Origin: Galaxea fascicularis
Lineage: Eukaryota; Cnidaria; Anthozoa; Scleractinia; Euphylliidae
Assembly: GCA_948470475.1 (NCBI GenBank)
Contig: OX419341.1
Location: forward strand, 5,449,353-5,513,352
Reading direction: 5' to 3'
Length of the DNA: 64,000 nt
In this document: piece after piece, positions 21,131 to 34,400 of the stretch
How positions within the stretch are numbered: the first letter of the stretch is position 1
Layout of the letters: each line of letters opens with the position of its first letter
Position numbers and translations under genes: made by a program
Notes under the pieces: model-generated
The model's database searches: none
Told to the model about the DNA's origin: nothing
Seen by the model: the letters and a program-made list of their open reading frames with translations, nothing else

Positions 21131-22560
21131 GTGATACTCGATATCGACAGGATATAGCGTTTAGGCGAATCACCCCCAGGTCATGTGCTTAGTTCACCCT
21201 AGCTACTTAGCTGTTAGGTATCGACAATTCCTGTCGATATACTTGAACTGTCAATACACTTTTGACTAATTTTTTGTGCTCCGTTTCTGTTATACTGGAG
21301 TGTCAGAGCGACTGTTATTTCTCTTTCTGCAAAGAGTTTTAAAGCAGCAGCTATATGAGGCTTTGGAACTTAGGACTCATCCAGGAGAGTTAAGTTCTTA
21401 AAGGGAACTGTTTTTGTTGGCAATGACCGACTAAATTTCGCAACTTGAATGGACGTCGATAGCAACAATCATTGTCCCGTTTCTGGATCTCGCATGCAAG
21501 CACAAGCCCAGCTGTTCTCTTTAACCTGGTCATTGTATTTTCATATACTGATACTAAACAACTATTGACAAGGATACTGACCAATTCATTGTTACCTGTT
21601 AATGCTATTTAAACTGCAAATAGCTGACAACTTCGATAATTTGTCCGTCTTCATGACCGTCGTACAAGTTCAAACTTGAACATGAAATTCTTATGCAGTA
21701 GGATGACCAGTGATCTGCATGCGTCCCCCAAATTTCGCCAGGGGAACCTTTCGGTTAGAAAAAGCATGTCTTAACGACAACACGGACTGGAGAAGAACCT
21801 CAGTCTTCAATGGCAAAGTTGCTCAGGCTCTAGACAGAAAGGGGCACGTTTCTGTCTCAATGTCAGTTAGATACGTTTTTCATTGGTACCTTACTTTCTA
21901 CGCCTAAACCCGTTGTGTATGCTTGTATGGCGTTATCTGAGTTTCAGGAAATATGAAGATTAGACGTTCGCGCTTCTTTAACTGTATGTTGAGGGAAGGA
22001 CCTGTTAGTGTAAATTCGAATTCCATCAATCGATTGGCTTGGTATGGACCGTCTTACAAATCAATCACTCGGAATAAGTCATAAAACAACTGCATGTCTT
22101 GAGCCGGCCGTGGAAAGTCGATTAGGAGGATCTCGAAATCATTTCGTAAATGAAGCAGAGAGAGATCGGGGAGCCACGAAGGAGAGTGCAGATCATTTGA
22201 TGAGCTGCTATCGTAATAACATCCTTTCGGTGACATAAGTTGATACATACAATTTAAAATATGTATCAATGTAACTTGGAAATAGAAGTCGGGTAATGAA
22301 ACCTTAAGGACTCGGTTCCGAAACGCATACCGATTTGTTCTTCTTTTTATGTTCAAGTGCGCGGAACTTGTCAACGACATCAAAGCAGAAAAACAAAGTC
22401 TTCAATAGTCGTTTTCATAATATATCGTATTTGTCAGTGTAGTGAAACGTATCCTTGGCCATAACAGGCTGTAGCTCGAAATTGGTAGTTTAGTCCGGTC
22501 ATTTTAGTTTCATGAGTTCTGTAATTTTGCACCCGGCAGAATAAGAGCTCTTTGTTCTCT
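21131..22560. other. Gene-free stretch
   Basis: No recognisable gene. A small palindrome around TATCGACAGG...CCTGTCGATA (about 21140-21240) is visible and may be the ends of a short element. Confidence 0.35.
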
Positions 22561-22805
22561 CTTTCTTCCGTGTATTCTGACAGTCCCGGCGTTGTAGTCG
22601 AAAATTATGATCACTATAAATGGGAACTTTAACGATAGAATTTTGCCTCGCCGATTGTTCATGTGAGTCAGAGTCCTCACCCTCCTGCCTTCCGTGTCTT
22701 CTGCCAGGCCTGGCGTTGTAGCCGAAAATTATGATCACTATAACTGAATTGGAACTTTAACATGTAATTTTGCCTCGCCGATTATTCATGTGAGTCAGAG
22801 CCCTC
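22561..22805. repeat. Two-copy tandem repeat, about 120 bp unit
   Basis: Unit 1 (about 22562-22680) and unit 2 (about 22686-22803) share CTTCCGTGT, GGCGTTGTAG, CGAAAATTATGATCACTATA, GGAACTTTAAC, TTTTGCCTCGCCGATT and TTCATGTGAGTCAGAG. Identity is high, so this duplication is more recent than the other repeats in this region. Confidence 0.8.
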
Positions 22806-22879
22806 CACAATATCAGTGACTTGAGACAAAGTTGTTCTATATCGAACGTTTAGATCTATTAGACTACGAGTATTACAAC

Positions 22880-24660
22880 TGATTAATAACAATAGAAAGC
22901 TTAAGGTAACATGCAATGTAAGGAAATTGTTTTGGAAAGCGGAAAAGATGTCATGGGTATCAGACATAAAAGTGCTGGATCAGACAAGCTTCAATTAACT
23001 TCTCATACCAGTGTCATCTGACTTTGTTTTCGTGTTTTCAAATCGAGTTGTAATCCATTATCGGTTGTCAGTGGTATTATGTCTCTTTGCCTGATTGATG
23101 AGGAAATGATCACTGTTTTTCTAGCATAAAGTGAAACTGTCACTGAGGAAGAGTGGGCCGACGTGATAATCGGTTGAAGCAGGTCATGTGGTTGAGGTGT
23201 AAATCGGGGTGTGTTGCCAACATCCTCACCGGATGCCTTCAACGGGGGTTGATAACTCTAACAAGGCCTTTTTCGGGAGAAAAACAAAAATTATTCCAGG
23301 ACTCTGGAGATTTTGCCGGGAATCGGAAGACCCTAGAATTATTTTGGAATTAGACATAGTTCTGGAATATTGCAGGGTAAAAAAGCTTGACATTTTAAGT
23401 TTGACGTTTTTGCAAGAATGTTCCCGCAAAAATCGAGGGGATTTTACAAGTTCCGGAAGGACTCAAAGTTACACATAGTGTTGCTCAAACAACATTTCAT
23501 AGAGTTCTCATCCCCTGTCCCTCACCTGTTATTTCATGGTGGAGTTCTACAATGTCCCAAAAAGTCAGTCAAACTAACCGGCGAAACATTCCAGGTTTTG
23601 TCGGGCAAAATGACGATTATATTAAGAGTGCCAAACGATAATTCTGGTAAACTAGTTCCCCTGCCTTTGAATGGTTTCACTTAGAATCCGTGTAGTTAGA
23701 ACTCTTGACTAACATGTAAGTGATCCTACTGTTGTGAAGACTACTTAAGCACTAATGGAAATAAAGCTTGGAAAAAAATTCAGGCTTGTGCTCGAGTCGA
23801 ACCCAAGAGCTCTCCGATACTAGTGCTTAATTTATCTCTTAACTACAACCTGAACTAAAAAGTCGCTCTGGGGACGACTGTCAACTGAGAACCCCCTTAT
23901 GCAATATAGAGCACTACGGGAAAGGAAAATGTGGACAGCGTTCCCGGGTAACTATCTTGTGAACCTGGTCACACTTTAACAATTCCTTCAGGTAAACCCT
24001 GCGGTCAGGAGCCCATGCTGCGGTGCACTGTTTGAATAAGAAGCGCAAGGTGGTATCATTCAATAGTTTTTGTTGGAAAGCCAGTCATGTACGGACTTCG
24101 GCATGGCCACAGTCAAAGTGAGAGACGTCTAGTACATGACATTTAAAACTCGCTGTCTGGAAAGTACTGGTCAGTAGCTTTTTTCTGAATGGTTAATACA
24201 CTGATGTAGTATATAGAGACAGCGCTATGGACTAAAACAATGCGTTAATTAAAAGACCAAAGTTGGGCATACATCCTGAGAATTGAAGTTCATTGGAGTT
24301 ACCTTGGCTCAAATCAGAAGAAGTTGACCTTGGGAGTGGACGGCTTAAAATAACTTAAATAGGCAAAACCTCAGCAACGATACCGGATCTGTAACAGACC
24401 CAGACCTATATTAATCATCATAGTAGCCCATTATAGGGTAAGAAAAACGTTAAATCAGCTGCCCTAATCATGGTTTTATTCAGAGGGCATCACAAACCAT
24501 CATACTCAGCAACTATACTGCGTTTTAAAAAGACACATGACAATTTGGAACCCTAATTATAAGCGAACAGCCATCGGTTAAACTTGGCATGTGTTTTATT
24601 ATAACACTTATAGAAATGGAACAGTGATGTAATTCCATGACGTTTACCGAAAAGTAAAAC
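22880..24660. repeat. Dispersed diverged duplication, copy 2
   Basis: Partner of 20085-21130; see that entry for shared words. This copy is longer, so it either gained sequence or copy 1 lost it. No gene recognised inside. Confidence 0.5.
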
Positions 24661-27600
24661 AGATTAGCGGGATGTGGTAAAGTGCGTGTAGACGAAACTT
24701 TACCCCCCTCATCTCGCGGATCTGTCACGTCCCCAGTCTAAGCACTCCTGCTGTTGATTTACGCCTTTTAGAAAGTGTCCATTTCATTTTTGAGTTTAAT
24801 ACAAGAATTCCTGCACCTGTTAATACAGTTAAAAGCTGATGTGTGGTGTTCCGTTTCGATTATTGTGGTCTCGGAGGGTCAGACGCATTGTTTCATGGGT
24901 TAAACCGAGTTGTGCAACTTTGGAAGTATCGATCAGCTGAGTGATGTCCTAAACAGCCTAAAGGCATTGCCGCTGGGTTTTGTGGGCATTGACTGAATTT
25001 TTAACAACCTGAGCGGAAGTGTGTCATCAGAGACAAGTGGCAAATCATCTGTCTGCCCATGTTTCCTAATCGATTAGGCTACCCTCTGACTGGCAAAAAA
25101 CATAATCCCAACCTGCTTCCTGAGATTTGCGATAATCTCCACTTGTGGAAAGGAATGAAGGTTTTGTTTGACATAGTAACGACGCACAGACAAGTTAAGT
25201 ACCATGAACCACTCAATTTCTATCCAAACTAGTGGGTATAAGTGGCATGGGTTAAAAGCCAGTGTAAACCACGTCTAAATTTCATGAATAAAAGAAAAAA
25301 GAAAACACCGAATGAAATAATCATCCTACCAAAAGATTACTCTCCATCAAAAACAAGAGAGCCTAGAGTCCTCCTTCCTCTTAAACAGCGTTTGTAACTC
25401 ATATTTTTGATAAATTAGAATAATAATGATGATGATAGTGGTGGTGGTTATGATGATGATGACGACGACGATCAGATCATGACGATGACAATGACGACGA
25501 TAAACAAGGTCTATTACTGTATTTGCTTTGTTCCTTTTATTTTCCACGTCATTTATCACAGCCTTGGATAAAAACGCTATGCTTCTAGTATCTTTGGCCT
25601 GATGCCATACAAATTAGTATTATTTTAATTTTATAATACAAAGGACGGCTTATCAAGCTTAATGTTAATGGAAACTAAAAAATTATTGCCAGCTTTTCTT
25701 CAAATGGCTGTTAAAATGCATAACAGTAATAATGGTCTCGGCAACACATTATGACCACGAAACCACTGAAGAAAATATCAACTTGAAATAACAGGTTTGC
25801 TCAGTCGTGGTAGTGGGGTCCTAATACACCCATTTTCCACCTATATGATACCAGTATACCTGAACGTTGTAAAAACATTTGTACCGAATGCCCAAAAATA
25901 ATCAATTTACCGAATCATACCGAATACCAAAAATTCAGGAAAAGGATAATTATCAGTACTCATATTGTGACAACAATGAACATCGTACACCTGACTTAAA
26001 GAGGCCCCAGATATAGATACCGCATGCCCAATATCCCTGGCCGGGTCTGAAATAACTAAACACGTACACATTTCAAGTTTTTCCCTTGTATCTTAGATAC
26101 CCAACTGATAATCGTATAGAGAATCAATCTTTCTTTGATTGCATCTAATCAGTGATATTGCAGTAATTCATGCGATAAATCATACGATAAAGGGATAATC
26201 CTTGACGGGTTATTCTGTAGGAAACTTCTGGACCGATCTATCAGCATACAAGTAAAAGATAGTACTCGTGTAGGAACGGGGGCACATTTTGTGTCCAGTC
26301 CAACCATTTCTGTTAGCACTTAAATTTTCAGAGTTAATTCTCTGTTCCACCACTTGTATGTGTTTATAGTGCTACGCGGCACAACATATACATTTAGAGA
26401 AGTAAACTTTATTACCATTATTAACAAAGCAACATTTGATTTTATAAGTACAGAAGGAGATATAATATTCTGAGCAAGCTTTTTAGCCTTTCGAGAGGAT
26501 CACTGGCCATTATGCTGCTGACTGAACATAATGGTTGTACAACAGGCAAGGTTAAGGAATGCAAAAAGAAATTAAATATACCGAGGTATATCGATGAAAA
26601 CAAAGTTGTTTAATAATTTGCATTTCGTAAGAACAAGCATTAAGTATTTTAAAATGTCAGAGCCGGCAGAGGGTCGGCTTTCAGACACTCAACTTCAGAA
26701 CGAACAGTTTGAGATAGAAACAACGCGCTGTACCAGCGGATAAAATTTGGCGGCAACCATGGTGAGTGGGAGAGAAATACGCGAGCCTAAACAGTTACCT
26801 TTCGTGTTTTTCGATGACAAATTTATTTCCTTTCCTAATTTAAACATAATTAATTGCCTAGTCAAATACAGTTATACTGATTGCTTCTGACGAAGAGTGC
26901 CTCGAATGTATTCCAGTGATGTACAATAATCAACTCAGAGAATAATAATAATCCCCAAAACCAATTACAAAAATAATTCACTTTAAAGGAAGGCATAATA
27001 ATCTCCTTAAGAGATAATTTAGTTTGTCGTCCTCACGCCTGAATGTACAGTCCAGTAGCGATTGAGGAATGCGAAAATACTTGATTAAGTGGCAGTTCAT
27101 AGCGCTGTCCACTGAGGCCGAGTTCTACTGGAAGGTGCAGTGCGCAGCTGTAAAATTCTTAAGGCCGGAAACCAGCTCTCAACAGCATCTTAATAAGTTC
27201 CTTCTTTCAGCTTATAGATATGGCACAGAAACAGACATCGAAAGGTGACAATAACGTAGATTCTCAGTTTTATTAGAATCTAAAAAGATTTATTGCCTTC
27301 CAGTGATTAGTTGTGAGAAACTAGAGTAGTTGTACAGATTATAAGTTAAATCTCCATTCCTCGGATAAAATTGTTATCTTTTGATGTCAGGGTAATGGAT
27401 GAAAATTATCCGCTGCGTAATAGATTTATCCACAGTATTTGAGTTGCTTTGCCAAGGCCGAGGTCTGCGAGGTATCTCCAATGGTCACGGAAATATTCGC
27501 ATGAAATTTCTCAGTTTCCGAGTCGCGCTATATTTTCTGATCTTGTTACAAACTTAAAGTCGAAGTTGGACTTGCATGGTGAAACGACGTCTACTGACTG

Positions 27601-28000
27601 AATTCTAGATAATACCGGAACAGATTGGTGAGTGCAGTTCATGACCGTCAGCAGGCGTTAATGCAATGAATGGGTTATCTTTATTTTTTCTCTTAACTTG
27701 AAAATCTGTTATCGTACATGCACCTTGCCTAGCAGAATAAGATTAACAAGTTTCGAAAGGGCAAAAACAAGGGTGTTTGGCCTTGAATCTCATTAGATAC
27801 TCGAATTTATCTCCTGCAGAAATCGTGTACTCGTTTGGACTGTCATCCACAAATAAATGGCTTAGCTCTTTTAATTTACACTGTTATTATCAGATCAATT
27901 ATTCTGGACGTGTTAATGAACAAACACAAGGATAAGGCTAATTTAGTTACACTGAATACAAGAGCTTACCACGTTGTAAAGGAATAACTATCTACCCCTT
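24661..28000. other. Gene-free stretch with a microsatellite
   Basis: No gene, RNA or mobile element recognised apart from the GAT/GAC microsatellite at 25420-25505. Confidence 0.35.
25420..25505. repeat. Imperfect (GAT/GAC/GTG)n microsatellite
   Basis: Purine-rich trinucleotide array changing from GAT to GTG to GAC units. Confidence 0.75.
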
Positions 28001-28117
28001 ATGGGGGTGGAGGTGGGGGCGGTGTGGTGACGTGAGTAGAGGGAAGTTGGGGGAGGTCATAAAAAACTAGGCGTGAAAAAAAAAAAAAGAAAGAAAGAAA
28101 GAAAGAAAGAAAGAAAC
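28001..28117. repeat. G-rich tract followed by poly(A)-(GAAA)n
   Basis: 28003-28027 holds G-runs separated by T or A, with G-quadruplex potential on the plus strand. At 28076-28116 an A-run passes into about eight GAAA units. AGGCGTGA occurs on both sides of the A/GAAA tract (28069 and 28119), which could be a small target duplication or replication slippage. Confidence 0.7.
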
Positions 28118-31100
28118 CAGGCGTGAGTAGCCAAATTATCATGAGCTTGAAAGCTGTGACAATTTTTGACCCTTGAAAAGTTATCATGCCCCCATAACAG
28201 AACTCTGGCATGGCGAGATTGGGCTCTGCTCTCTGTTTCCAACGTTCTAGTAAATTTTAAGGATTTTGGTATGGAAAAATACAAAAGGAAGAATACCGTA
28301 TTCAAAACCGATCCTAGTTAGTCCATTTGAACTCGAAATGAAATGCATTCTTCATTGACGCTCAGAAAGGAGTGCGGCCACCCTTTCATTCCACTTGACA
28401 CATCCCTGTTACAAATGAAAAACGTTTAGTTATGCGGCAATAACACGATCAACGCTAGCATTCTTAGCAGCCTTTCACTGAGGAAACTGTTGAATTGTGT
28501 CCGGCATGCATGCAACCTTTATCTACACGAACTAAGTCATCTCGGGTTATTTTAGGAAACATGATTTACTAATGTACCGAGAGCAGACCATTGATCCTTA
28601 ATTTGTTGTAACATTTCAATGAACCAGTAGACCAGTGCTTATGGAATCACTGGCTCAGACTTCATTCCCGCGTTCATTGGTTCAACGATTTGACGTGGAC
28701 CTCGAATCTCGAATGCTACTTTTTGGCACAACAGAGTTAATTAACCAGCCTGCATTGATGGTTAGCCTGAAGTCTTGCTTTCTCTTAAGGGAATTTTGTC
28801 TCGCCTGGCAAGAACAGTTTCCCCAAAAATTACCTGAGTTTCTTTTTCCTATTATAAAGAAGACGAAAATACCAATGTCAGTATTACGCTCGTTCGCCAA
28901 TTTTATACGTGTCATTGTCCTTCCTTCGATAGGGCAAAGCTTGGTTCACGGCTCTCCATTACCAGTCGATTAATATGACCCTTCATATACCAGTACTTGT
29001 CACTGCCACAAGTTCTTTCTTTAGATGTTTTCAAAAGTGCAAGAACCAATGTTCTCTTTAGATCCTTCAATTGGCATGAACGTTTGGAATTTTAACTATG
29101 CAGCTTTCTTTCGGCCATCAAACGTCGTAATACAGTCAGCTTTTAGAACACCTACTTTTAATAAGGTATTACGGAGCAGAAAGAAAGATTCCATGCATTT
29201 TAAAATTCTCCACCTCCATTCGTGGTTTAACTTCTTTTTGCCACCCAATGTTGTCATGCCACCGTTTTCTGAAGCTCTTACGCTCAGTTTCGGTTCCAGA
29301 CAAATCACACAAACCAGGCTTCACATTTGACGGTTTTGTTGGCGAATAATTAGCATTTCACAACTAGCTCTTTCTTTATATTTATTAAGTATACTTTAAA
29401 ATTAAAAGAGCCAAATCGACCCAAAGGCCAAATTGGCCCAATGCCTCGAGGTGTACGCCCGAGTGGAAAACATCTCTAAGGTAAACATCCCTCTGGAAAC
29501 CTCAATGTTTTCAAGGACCACTATCCAGTAGCGATGATTGTTTACAAGATTCTTGTGAGTAAAGTGTGTGACCTCGAGCACTGAGGTAAAAAGTGATCCA
29601 TCCTGAGGACGGTGACCGAACGTAAATGGTCGTTAATAAGATCGGTTGGTCAGGGAATGTTATCATCTGTGTAAAGGCCTGAAAAAATGGAAAAGGGTGT
29701 GTGTACCACTATTCCTCGAAACGACTGACTTACTTTGCTTAGTTACGTGTAATCAACGCTCAACGTTCGATGTGTTAGATTTACAGTCTTCTGATCGACC
29801 CTCTGGATAGTTAGTTTACGTAAATTTACCTTCTAATTTCAACTGGGCCGTATATTAGATTTAAATTTCACTGAATACCTGTGCAAGGTATTATACTGGC
29901 TACTACATTTGATTGTTTACAAAGACTGAAAAGTTTTGTATTCAACTGTGATCAGTCGGTTTGCGTTATTAGGTGTGGCGAACTTGGTGGAGATGCTACC
30001 CGCCAGATCATTATACCAGGTTGTCAACAACAAGGAAATGACAATTTACTGAGAACCATTGTTTCCATTTCGAAGTTTGACAGCTGGTGCATTACACATG
30101 CAACACGAAAGAGACAAGATTCAGCAGACGGTTACAAAGCATACTTCGTGGTGTAATGGTACGAGGTCCCTACGTAAACCGAACATTTACCAAAAAGGCA
30201 CCGAGGTAAAACCTCAAGTTCTCGAAAAGTGGTTCAAGATATTAAAAGTTTACGCGAGACAGATTACCCCACGAGTGTTGCCCTATGTGGCCTTTACCTT
30301 TGACAGTCCTGCATTTCATATTAAACGGACATCAACTGCTGCAATCTGTGGTCATTTTAAAAACCACTTTCTTTTCTTCCCAACTAATGAATGGAAAGTG
30401 ACGAGACAAGCAGACAAAACAGCCTGTTAATTTGGCCGACATTAGAAGGACTTGTCTTGGCGGAAAGTTGTAAGAGATAATATGTACTTTCTGGCAATTT
30501 CTTCGACACATTAAAGTAGAAAGATTGTTCATTGTGTTCATACAAGTGACTATTATATTAAACTGATCAATAAAACAACCCCAATTCTTCACTGACAAAA
30601 TAACTGATTTTTCCCCCTGGTGAGCCTGCTCCTGCAATTTACGTTCAGAAAAATGTTAAACCGTTTAAATATGACGTAGCTTTGTCTAAGGTGGATATGA
30701 AATTTAGGGATACTGGTAAAACTAAAAACATGACCAATAAAGATCGGTGAAACACAAACCTTATAAAGCTACAATTCAGTGACACGACCCTGTACATGTG
30801 GAAGAGCAAACAACATAGCCATGATAATTTTCACCAACTGTAGCTCTCAGTATCCTGGTGTTGGAAAAAGCGCGAGCCTGATCTGCAAACAAGAAGGGAA
30901 TTGTTTTTATTTTAGCTAGTCCTTAACCTTTTCTCCATTGGAGTTCAGCAGAACTTGGGCCCGGAAACGCCTTTCCAAAGTTTCATTTCCTCGACAAAAT
31001 CCAAAAGTATGACCGTTCAAATACGAGCATTAGAGGAGGCTTCTAAATAATTATGACAGCAGTGGAGGGGAACGAATAAGCAAGTGTACATGTATGTCTT

Positions 31101-31334
31101 TGCTGGGGTTCAAAGCTGTAAACTAAGTGATTTTTAGTTAGCTAATTGAGACTAGACGTATTGTATTGTTCTGCTTGAGTTGAAAATGCCCCAAGCGCTG
31201 GTGATAACCTCAGATAGCTAGAATAAATGCCGATCAAATATGCACGATGAAAACTATACTAGCCTGAGACTTTGAGATAAGACAACAGCATAAAGCGACA
31301 CTACAAAGGCCTCTTTGTTTATCGAAAGAGAGTC
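28118..31334. other. Gene-free stretch
   Basis: Several open frames of 90-123 codons occur (for example 28635-28973 and 30059-30430). None shows a recognisable domain, a biased composition or convincing splice-site flanks, so none is called a gene. Confidence 0.35.
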
Positions 31335-31402
31335 TCGAGAGCAACAACTTATCGTCTGAGAATTTTCATTCGATAAATTGAACGATAAGTTGTTGCTCTC
31401 GA
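31335..31402. repeat. Perfect 20-bp hairpin
   Basis: TCGAGAGCAACAACTTATCG (31335-31354) and its exact inverse (31383-31402) are separated by 28 nt. No termini or coding sequence suggests a larger element. Confidence 0.85.
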
Positions 31403-34400
31403 AACATCAGTATAAAGTTGAAAAAATAGTTTGAGTGTAAAATTGGTAGACAGCAATTATCACGGAGTTCAGGTTATAATTATCAGTATGAAACCTTTTA
31501 CAACTTAACACTGCCATGAAAGAGGTTATGCAAATAAATAAAGTTTGAGCGTCATAATTCGAATCTCATTAGCAATGAGTTGTATCTTTGAAGGCTTATG
31601 GTCATTTCAGTTACGCCGTAGTTATTTCAGTATCGATAGAAGGTTGTTCGGAACCGCTACGCATCCAAAACTATCACCTTCCTTTCCCAAGGTGCTGCAG
31701 GTATGAGGGTTGAAATCTTGTTTGCAGCTCTTCAAACATCGTCTTTTCTTGATCGTGTTGAGAAGGATTTACCTTTGGGCAAATGTCAATAAAAATCCAA
31801 TTTAAGGTATTCGTTGGAATATTCGCGTAATTATTTGACAGTAAGTTCGCGATAAGCGAGTGTTTGAATTTGTATTAGTATTAGTATTTGTATTAGTATT
31901 AGGGTACGCATCTGATACAAACCATAAATTAAGCTGGTTTGAACTGAAACAAATTAAACCACAATCTTTCTTATAATCCGCAACAAGAGTTGTCACTTTT
32001 CTTAAAATCAAAAGTATAGAAAGGGAGTACAAACATTATGAGAGAAGATACCAATAAAATTACCGACCAACGTCCATCTTTGTTCAAAACTTAATCAACA
32101 GGTTCAAATTCACAACCGCCTTTGCACAACTTTTTATGAATTTAGCTGATGAACGGAACTGTAGACAAATTCGGTATTCCGACTGTAATAGCTCAGTAAA
32201 TTTTGCAGTTGGCTATCAAAAACCGGATCGGTCTGTTGATTGATAGCTCTCAAAAAGCAAGACTACTCAATTGAACTTTGTGACACTGATTTGACAGTTT
32301 GCGACAATACGATCCACGTCTCGTTGCTTGGCATACACGTTTTCCGGATTTTTGTTTCTTGTGATAAATTTGGAGGCCAGAAACAGTTTTGTTTTGGCCA
32401 AAAATATCGGCGCACAAATGCTGTCATCAGCCGAATCGAAAACAAAATATACAGCACATTCTTAACAGTTGTTACCTGCTGTTAAAGTTGTCACGAGTAA
32501 TTGTTTTAAGGGATTTAAGTTTTAAATCCGCCCCAACTACCCCCCTATAAGCACTACTTTATGCATTATATAGTTTATACCACAGTGGGTGGTGTATCAT
32601 CAATTATGTACTTTATCAACCAGATGACAACCCAAATGAATCATATATGGAAATCCTGCGCTTCATATCACGTTTTGTCACACAGCGGATGTCGGTTTCC
32701 TTTTACACGCTTGCCTTTCCCTTAATCTGTGGGCAAAGTTACATCCTTTCCTTATCATAATTCTGTGCTAATTGTCGCGCGATGGCACAGAGGTGCTGGC
32801 AATCGGCTTTGCGGGCGAGAGAGCGGTCAGCGGATTAGAACAAGTGTTATCTCGGTTTATATTGCGGCATTTGGGGACACCGATTGCAGGACTGTTCAAA
32901 CAATCACAACAAAAACGTGCCACTTATAGCTACACTCTTGGCAAGCTATATATAGCGTCTGGCTTGCAATTGGCTGTGTGCCTCTAGCTCTGCCGGAGAG
33001 AGAGACAAAAAGCTACAGGGAAGAATAGTCCCCAAGGCGAGAACTTAATGTGGCATTGCGCGAAAGGAAAACTTAGAATACAGTAAGTGTTTACGGCTGT
33101 CAGTACCGTAAACTTCTGAGCATCAGGTCAACTACGAGGGAAATAGCCTTACAGATTTACTGACCAGACAAGCCACAAAGAGCTCAGCATCCAGTAAGCT
33201 GCTTTAAGCGATCACGGAATGGTTCGCATCCGGCGATTTAGCGGCGGAGAGGGATCGTGGTAGCGCAGCAAATCTATAGCCTGATCCCATCCTTGAAATA
33301 CCCTTAGATTCGGTGTTTAAACCGTGAGTTGGGTGGCAACAACAACAACATTGGGAAGAAGAAGAGGGGGGATAAATCCGGTAAACTTTTTCATGGTTTT
33401 TGATCCGGATTGGAGGCCTTGTCAGCGCACGATCGTTAAACGGTTGCTTTCCCAAGCCCTTTTATTCTTCTCTGTGCCTCAAACAGTCTAAGCGATGTAA
33501 AAGTGTAAGTTTCAGTCGCTACAGACGCGTGCAAAAAGCAAAAATTGGCGTGACCTTAACTCGTAGCACAGTTTGCGCCGGAAACTGATATATGATAAAT
33601 GATAATCATTTCCAAAGCTGACAAGATCATTTTTTAGACCGATACTTGTTTTTCAGCTGCACGTCCTGGGTCAAATACAACCCGGAACCTGGGTCTTGGC
33701 ATCTTTATTTCATGCTAACATCAAAAAGGCATACATAACGCGGGTCAGCTTAACCTTAATCGGGACTTACATTAGCAAGGTTGTACTGCTAACCGGGCAA
33801 GACCAGTACATTGACCCCGGTCACAATGTACTGGTTTGCGGCTTGTTAACCACGTCTGTCTCCAACGCAACATAAACACTCACTGATTTGATTCGATCCG
33901 CCAATGTTAAAAAAAAACAACAACAAGCATACACCTTATGTCAATAAATATTACTGTTTTTATGAAATGTATAACCCCTCAGAAATGCGGTTAAAGAAAT
34001 ACCGAGAGGAATTTTGGACTTTTACGGTATTTTCGTCCAGAGAGGTAATTTCATAGTTGTCTACCTTGAGCATTGCCGGTTACATGCAACCGATCGTCGT
34101 GGGAAAGCGATAACGGTTTTGAAAAATGTGTATAAATAACTTTTATCCACTTTTGACCAGATTATAAACTGAACTTAACAATTGTTTGCCGCATCTTCTA
34201 CTTTGACTTGTTGCCTCTTTATTTTGCGACACTGAAACGCAAATTAGGAAGGTGTGGGTGCTGTGTTCCATCGAGTTAACCGTTCTTTATATTTTTGGCT
34301 CAGTCACATAGAGGAAAATGGATTAGCGGCCTTTCCAGTGGAAACCACATGCATGAAATGTTACAAATAGCAAGTACGGTGTTAGTTTCCAAATATGGTA

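Noticed and set aside
25347..25559. Ile/Thr-rich small protein
   Set aside because: Translated trinucleotide microsatellite.
30059..30430. 123-codon open frame
   Set aside because: No recognisable motif, and it overlaps other frames of similar length; looks like chance.
33204..33455. Minus-strand frame with a run of cysteines
   Set aside because: The Cys run is a translated AAC/ACA microsatellite on the other strand; no protein domain.
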